From contig OX421965.1 of assembly GCA_949128115.1 (NCBI GenBank), positions 11,253,420-11,317,419 of the forward strand: 64,000 nucleotides of DNA, given 5' to 3'. Under the pieces are notes generated by a model that saw only the letters and a list, made by a program, of their open reading frames with translations, was not told where the DNA came from and made no database searches. The DNA comes from Anaspis maculata. Its lineage: Eukaryota; Arthropoda; Insecta; Coleoptera; Scraptiidae. Of the stretch, positions 57,890-64,000 are shown one piece after another (within the stretch, counting starts at the first letter, position 1; every line of letters starts with the position of its first letter). The position numbers and the translations under genes are program-made.

Positions 57890-59769
57890 TAGTGTACTGA
57901 GTATGTTAGAAAACTCAATACGTATAGCGTTTTTTCGATTATGTAAAAAAATATTTTTTTGTGGTTTTTTTGTGGCAATGGCAAGTTTTTTCAAAAAATG
58001 ACCATGTATTCAATTTTATACTTCTCTTAAAATTATTACACATTTGATAATTTTTTCGTTTGTCAAAAAATGTTTCAGCAATGTTTTAGAAACTTTTCCA
58101 GTGATCTAGGGCTATTCGGCTTCTAAAAAAATGTGGGGAATGCAGACGGAAGCAAGGTGAACAAACATTCAATGAAACCCCATCAAAATGTCTATATCTC
58201 TTTATAATTTTGTTCTTAAACGGATGACTAAATTACAGGAAGGCGTGATAGGTAATAAAATATATCAAAATAATAATATATAAGATATATATTGTAATGT
58301 AACCCACTTTTCGACGTTTGGCCTTGATCGTCATTACCCCCTCCCCTTCCTACGTTGTCTACCTTTTCCCCACGTTGTGAATTTCTTACTCTAGATGAGA
58401 ATGCGAATTTGGGGATGGTGCTGAAATTTCTTAATGAAACGCGAATGAAGGCAAGCAAAATGAAGTTTTTATTTGAATCGTTTGCAATGTTTTTGATGAA
58501 TCTGTTTCTTTTCTCAAAACACCTCACAACAATAAACTGACAGTGTGACAAAATGACATGGCAAGGATCGAAACAAACAAAACACAAACACAAATGAAAC
58601 AAAAAAGTCATTACAAATCATTTGGACAATGCAGGAATCAACAACAATAAAATGAACACATAATTTGATTAACAAAGCACAACAAGAAATCATAAAACGC
58701 ATCAAACTGTCAGTAAACACAAAAGAATAGTGACGTATTCGCTGACAGGCACACATGGGAAGAACACGTCAAAGAAACCCCTGAGTATTGCCTGATTGAG
58801 TGCTGAAAATCCCTTCCCAAATGATCTTATGAAAATTGAGTGTAAATGAAACATGGTGGAATGACAAAGAAGTCACTCTAGTAATGCATTCATCAAGCCA
58901 GCGCAAATTGGTACTTAAACGTCTTTAGAGGTTCGCTTAGTTTGCCATTTAGTTACGTAACAACAAAAGGAAACTCGCTCGCTTACGCTTTGGTGAAACT
59001 TTACGCTCAGGATTCAATTTTACGCTTTACGCTCAAAAGCACACTCTTTCGCCACTCCGCATCTCTCAAAGCAGAAAGCAATTAGTAGACACATGCGACT
59101 TAACTAAATCAAGGCTCTGGGTTCCCACAGAGTAGGTTTTTGCGTGTGAAGGCTCAAGGGACCGCTGAAAAGACCTAAACCCAATAGCTAGGTGTCCCCC
59201 TAAAGTTGAGACCGATCTATTACTAACCTGAAACTGCTCCCCCAATTCCCGACCCTCCTTAATTCCCAAACAGGAATCAGAAAAACCCCAAAACATGAAA
59301 CACAAAAGTCACTAACATTTTAACAATTCCTGGGCAGCCAGGGAGTGTTGGCCCCTACACGACTTTCAAGGACACATTGGACATGCTAAAAATAAATGTT
59401 AAAAGCTAGCTTACACACACATGTTCAGGTTCAACCAGGCTCTTTCAGATTTCGCTTTGCCGCTTGCAGAGTTCGTAGTACCAACAAACACTGTCATGAC
59501 AACGTACACCCCTGAGTTGGTGAATAAGTGAATGAATGAATGAATAAATGAGGTACCTATTTTGTATTGTAACCCAACGAGTAAACATCTTTGACTAATC
59601 AAGGATATTGAATGTGTTCTGAATCCGGACCGTGCGAGAATTCCAGACAGCGCGGCCCTACCTACGTTGTAGCTACCTACCCGACAGGTGAGTACCTTCC
59701 GTCAGAAACGAACTGAACAAATCGTACGAGTTATGTTTTTCACGTTCTCTACTCGGCTTGATTTCAACT
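57890..59769. other. Unassigned, possibly single-copy
   Basis: No repeat partners found. It contains T-rich and A-rich tracts (57900-58080 and 58530-58680) and a short GAAT run at 59523-59548. A 127-codon minus-strand frame (58228-58611) starts with a Cys/Phe-rich hydrophobic segment but has no known motif and is probably chance. Confidence 0.35.
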
Positions 59770-60031
59770 AGGGCGAAAATCCCAAATCCTACATTTTCCT
59801 TGTTTACGTCGCCATTTGCAATAACACCCGCCGAGACCAGGAAAACCTACTTGAAATTCGCAAAAATGGGACATGCTACATTGACCGGGCCACAAATTTA
59901 CGTGCCAAGGCAAGCAACACCTTGAGGAATAAAATCAGCAAGGAAATCAAAATAGAACCCACCTGTATTCACGAGTTTCCGGCCCAGAACTTGGAACACC
60001 CGCTGCGTGTTGTCGGAAATTCCCTCGCTCC
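59770..60031 (+). CDS. Open frame without ATG, interrupted by a hAT element
   Basis: From just after a TAG at 59767-59769 the frame stays open for about 87 codons to the hAT insertion. Skipping the element and one 8-bp target copy, it stays open to a TAG near 61122. The peptide is charged and varied (e.g. NNTRRDQENLLEIRKNGTC), unlike AT-rich chance translations. The TTTCAACTAG before it could be a splice acceptor. I do not recognise the protein; it may be an exon or part of an old element. Confidence 0.25.
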
Positions 60032-61038
60032 CAGGGTTGCCAACAGTAGGGAAAATAAATCTACCAACAGCTGAACATAAATCTACCAGAATCTACTAGA
60101 AATAGAAATTTCGCCAGTAAAGTAAAGCGAGTAAAGCGAGTAGTGTCACAGACGATTTTTTTTTAAATAATAATCATAATGATGATAATAATGAAAGGGA
60201 TATTTCTTCACAGAACTCTTGGTTTTTGAGCGAAAAAAAAATTCAGGCGTTTTGCGATTTCAGTTTAAAGCTAACTTTTCTGATATACATACTACTACTA
60301 CCTGTGGATTTCTGAATCAGTTCAGCGGGATGGAATTGATATGTAATTTAAGCATAATTCAAAATGAACAATTGTATCCATATTGTATCGAATCAAAATT
60401 TTATAATTAAAAAAAAACAAAATAAAAAAAATTCTAAATTAGAAAAAAAAAACCTAAAAATACCATTTAGTTCCCCCTTCTGTTTGGGAACCCCAGGTAC
60501 AAACAGAAAATAAATTACATTTTCTAAAAAAATTGAACAAATTAACTAGAACAATATCAATAATACCACAGAATCAGTGGTGGACATTTAGACAGACTCC
60601 AAAATATCAACAAGAGATGAAGACGGTAAGTTCCGAGGTAAGTTCAAAGCTTTGCACAAAACTTTTGTTTTTTTTTGGTTGGTTCCCGTTGCCGCGTTTA
60701 ACTTGAAGAGAGCAGGGCTGACATTTCTGGTTGGCTATGGCTATTTGACATTGCATCTCGTTTGACACCAAACGTCATTTGGTGTGGAAATTGTTTCTTG
60801 CGAGCATAGGTGGCGCAACGTGACAATTTAGGAAAGATAATATTCATCATAATTCAAACTAAAAATGTAAGAATTAAGTATTATCTTGAGTAAAAAAGAA
60901 CAAAATTTACTAGATTTTCTACCATTTTTGTTCAAAACCTCCAGATTTTCTACTATCCACTAGATTGAAAATATGCTCACTAGATAGGTACTCCAATCTA
61001 CCAGATCTAGTAGAAATTCTACTAGGTTGGCAACCCTG
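60032..61038. mobile_element. Non-autonomous hAT element with perfect 8-bp duplication
   Basis: 1007 bp, ends CAGGGTTGCCAAC and exact complement, with CTCGCTCC repeated exactly at 60024-60031 and 61039-61046. Subterminal TAGTAGAxxTCTACTAG-like words occur at both ends. The interior is AT-rich with a 63-codon frame (60219-60410) and no transposase domain. Confidence 0.9.
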
Positions 61039-61046
61039 CTCGCTCC

Positions 61047-62409
61047 CCCCTTTCTCTACCCTGACCGTCCCCGCCTAATCTCAATGGTGACGTTTCTTGT
61101 CGATTTCTGGTCGTCTACTTAGGCAACCAACAAATCATTTCTCGCGCGAATTTAAAGGGGAATCTTTTTAAAACTAGGCGCAAAAGTGCGATCCCTTACA
61201 ATATGTACGTAAAATGTCAATACCGTTGATTGCACCTTAAATATTTTTTGGATAAGCTTGACGCAGATATCGTACTTCTGGTGGTTTTATTTTAAACTTT
61301 ATATGTACCTCGCAGCTGAACGAAAATGGAACTTTTTTATCCCGTTTTTCAAGTATTGGACACTTTTGCATTTGATAACGAAGGGGAACAGAAGGAAAGC
61401 CCTAAATGAATAGACCTGATAGAGCCGTTACTTTGATCCGCGCGGGCATGCACGTAATCATATATGAAAATTAACAATTTTGGCTTGCCTGTTACGCGAG
61501 CCTTTGAACACTCTCATAGAGAAATTAACCATAGCCCTCGTAATTACCCATATATTCTATACCATAACGAACTGGAACTATATGGCTTTTTTCTCGTTGC
61601 AAGATCAAAGCTCTGTTACACGCATGTCAAACGTTGCAGGTCGTCGTGTAATTAATCCTGCTGCGCCATATCTACCTATATTTATACTTTTACCAACTCT
61701 GCTTCTGTTGCTAGTGCTGCTGGCTGAAACTTTTCTGCCCGCGACTGAAAACCGTATAATGCAGCAGAGCGGAGAACTACTTACTCAAAAAGTAAACTTT
61801 CTGCAGCTTTGGCGCTTCTTAGCGATCACTTTTCAAACCAACGCAACGAGCCCGTTTCTTGTAATGCTTCTCGAAACTAGACATATCACATTCCCCGGTT
61901 GTAGTTTCAGGTAAGTCGCCATAGGTATACCGCATAGGTAGGTACCCACACAACAAACGCAACTTAGGACAGAAAATTGGCTGCATTCCCATAGTCGAAA
62001 CATACTACGTCTTCGTCGTCTTCTTAAAAGAAATCTGCGGACCTGACTCTCTTCAGTTAGCGATCCCGTCCTCCGTCTTTTCACGGTGCTTCTTTTCTTT
62101 AGTTTTCGTTTTTCAATGTGTTTCATGACTTCCTCCTCGATTTCATGGATCATGACATACATGTAGCATTCCTTGAATAAAAATTGTTGAGGATATTGTT
62201 TAGTCACAGACTTTTTCATTTCTAACAACTCAAACAGTACCTAGGTAAATGAGCTTTAGTGTGAAAACCGACATCTCGAATTGAACTAAGAAATGGAAAC
62301 ACGAATTTACGGGTCAACAATGATAATTTCGGGTTTTTCTGCGAAAGCAACACTTTGTTTGGGTTGTACACAGGCATGATGTAGCATTTAGAATCAAACT
62401 TAGTTCAGC
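61047..62409. other. Unassigned sequence
   Basis: The first ~75 bases may continue the open frame above. A 144-codon plus-strand frame (61480-61914) has a strongly hydrophobic stretch of about 22 residues (near 67-88) that could span a membrane, but nothing else supports it, and a 131-codon frame overlaps on the other strand (61833-62228). Confidence 0.3.
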
Positions 62410-62857
62410 TTAAAGGAGGACTGTGGGTAAAATTTTGTGTTAATTTTAAAATTTATTATAGCTGCGGGATGGCTTTAGTTGATTTTTAGTCAAAATCGCA
62501 TCCAAAAATTCACAGCCGTTACGAAGTTATCGTGAATTTTGTGGGCTGATTATGACGTCATACTGCGTACCGGAAAGGACAGGTCGGCAGGCCAAGGCAC
62601 CACAACAATTACTAGACCTTTATAAAATGAAACAAGTTTACCAAACGGTAGACGCAGGTCATTTGACTTTAATTTCAAAGTACGGTGAACCAAATTTCAG
62701 TAGACATTTTTAAAACATAATTAAAGATCGACTCTATCTGTCAGTGAAATAAAGCGGCAACATGGCGAAATCGCGAAGCGAAAAATCAACTAAAGCCATC
62801 CCGCAGCTATATAAATTTTAAAATTGACACAAAATTTCACCCACAGTTCCCCTTCAA
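62410..62857. mobile_element. 448-bp inverted-repeat element
   Basis: Arms of ~80 bp (62410-62490 and 62776-62857) pair well, including GCTGCGGGATGGCTTTAGTT; the end is TT(A/G)AAGG(A/G)G(G/A)ACTGTGGG. The loop is ~285 bp. Target duplication unclear. Non-coding. Confidence 0.7.
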
Positions 62858-62949
62858 GATACAGCTTGACGAAAAGAACAACATCCGCCGTCCAACTTGG
62901 TTTTCAATTATGAAGATGTCGGGTTTTGCACCAAAGCGCCTTATGTTGA

Positions 62950-64000
62950 GTTTGGGGGCATAGGGTCGCAAAAGGTCTTGCCGTGTGCAGCTTCGTGAGG
63001 CTATATAGGGATGTGTGCCAATCGATTTTTGGACCATCAAGGAATGTGAAAAATTATGGTGGAACATTGGGATCTGCTGCAGGCACATATGGTGGAGGCG
63101 CCAAAAAGAGTCCCGCTCGTTAACAAAAAAATGCATGTAGCTTTTCCATTTCACAACGGATCTTGACATTTGTAACGTCAATCTGTAGAGGAAAAAATCG
63201 TCTTGGTATCCCATACCGTTTTTTGGGAAAAATATCCTCTTAAGCTGTCATAGTATTCGAGTTCTTTTATGCAAAAATACGGGATTTTTCCAAAGTTTTT
63301 GGATCTTTTTGATATTTAACATTTTGATAGATTTAGGTTTGACCCTCTTGAATTTCCACCTTTCAACTTTCAATTTCCATCCGTAACGCCGCCATATTGA
63401 AAAAATGGCGCCCGAAAAACACATTTCTGACATTATCTCAAATTTAGTCAACGTGAGGTCAAAAATGTTATAAGGATATGAAAGCTTATTCAATTATCTG
63501 TCATTTGACATCTTAACCATCTCTATGCGACTTGCGGTGCTTGAGATATAGCTTCTGGAAACATTGAATTTCGCTATTCCAACACCAATTTCACCTCCGA
63601 GTACACTCTGTGAATCTCTGAAACGATAGTGATTCATCTTCCGTAACTAATAGCGAAGAGCTGTCGACGGTGGACTTGGTTGTGACATGTGGATGGAGCA
63701 AAGTAGGTATAGACGTGGTGTTGGAATATCGAAATTCAATGCTTCTAGAAGCTATATCTCGAGGACCGCAAATCGCATAGAGATGATCGAGATGTCAAAT
63801 GACAGATAATTGAATAAGCTTTCATATCCTTATAACATTTTTGACCTCACATTGACTAAATTCGAGATATTGTCAAGAATGTGTTTTTCGGCCGCCATTT
63901 TTCCGATATGGCGGCGTTACGGATGGAAATTGAAAGTTGAAAGGTGGAAACTCAAGAGGGTCAAACCTAAATCTATCAAAATGTCAAATATCAAAAAGAT
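62950..64000. mobile_element. GGGGGCATAGG-family foldback, copy 3, runs off window
   Basis: Starts GTTTGGGGGCATAGGGTC. The inner order (GCCGTGTGCAGCTTCGTGA, TTATGGTGGAA and CGCCATATTGAAAAAATGGCG) follows copies 1 and 2. The turn lies near 63640, and the right arm is mirrored to the window edge, including the facing ATGGCGGC motifs (63388-63413 and 63890-63915). The left flank is GA, not TA. It is more diverged from copies 1 and 2 than they are from each other. Confidence 0.8.

Noticed and set aside
58228..58756. Hydrophobic, Cys-rich minus-strand ORFs
   Set aside because: They translate an A-rich, CAAA-type tract on the opposite strand; no motif and no support.

Overview
The window looks like nuclear DNA from an arthropod, most likely an insect. 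It has no operon-like gene packing, no host gene I can name, a long TG microsatellite, many short TAGGTACC-type words, and transposon families typical of insects: non-LTR, Ty3/gypsy-like, hAT-like, piggyBac-like, PIF/Harbinger-like and Helentron-associated. Most of it is transposable-element sequence, and long inverted-repeat (foldback) elements dominate. Species cannot be fixed from sequence alone.

Left third (1-22.8 kb). Two foldback elements flanked by TA lie at 94-1091 and 1139-2933, followed by a 417-bp element with a TTA target duplication. A 5'-truncated non-LTR retrotransposon on the minus strand keeps an intact 730-residue reverse-transcriptase ORF (4623-6815). After a TG repeat comes a ~5-kb composite (8608-13588). 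Its outer arms are ladders of short TATCCCCG/ACGTCCC words, its inner parts are satellite-like arrays, and its centre encodes a cysteine-rich CXC-like motif. Further foldbacks follow at 14482-16189, 17492-18932 and 19344-21769. An unrecognised 190-residue ORF lies at 16255-16827.

Middle (22.8-40.4 kb). A dispersed repeat appears at 22798-25240 and again at 33390-34080. The first copy is split by an 1832-bp palindrome with TA flanks. Other elements are a hAT-like foldback carrying ~75-bp tandem repeats (27627-28688), a broken gag/protease fragment (28689-29215), a 1477-bp near-palindrome (29317-30793), and a piggyBac-like element with TTAA flanks (36259-37141).

Right third (40.5-64 kb). One foldback element (40465-57887, about 1.86 kb without its insertions) holds a deep nest. 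It carries a hAT-like element with a perfect 8-bp target duplication and a Tc1-like foldback (41507-56081). Inside the Tc1-like element is a Helentron-associated (HINE/DINE-1-like) element. That is split by a minus-strand LTR retrotransposon, and the retrotransposon is itself interrupted by a second HINE in its 3' LTR and by an 1804-bp foldback in its integrase region. The same Tc1-like element also holds an interlocked AAATGTATTT repeat complex (51412-55086) with its own insertions. A second hAT-like element with a perfect 8-bp duplication lies at 60032-61038, and a third copy of the outer foldback family enters at 62950 and runs off the window.

The window therefore reads as a transposon graveyard with a clear order of insertion. 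The coding potential I can support belongs to mobile elements, plus a few weak unassigned ORFs.
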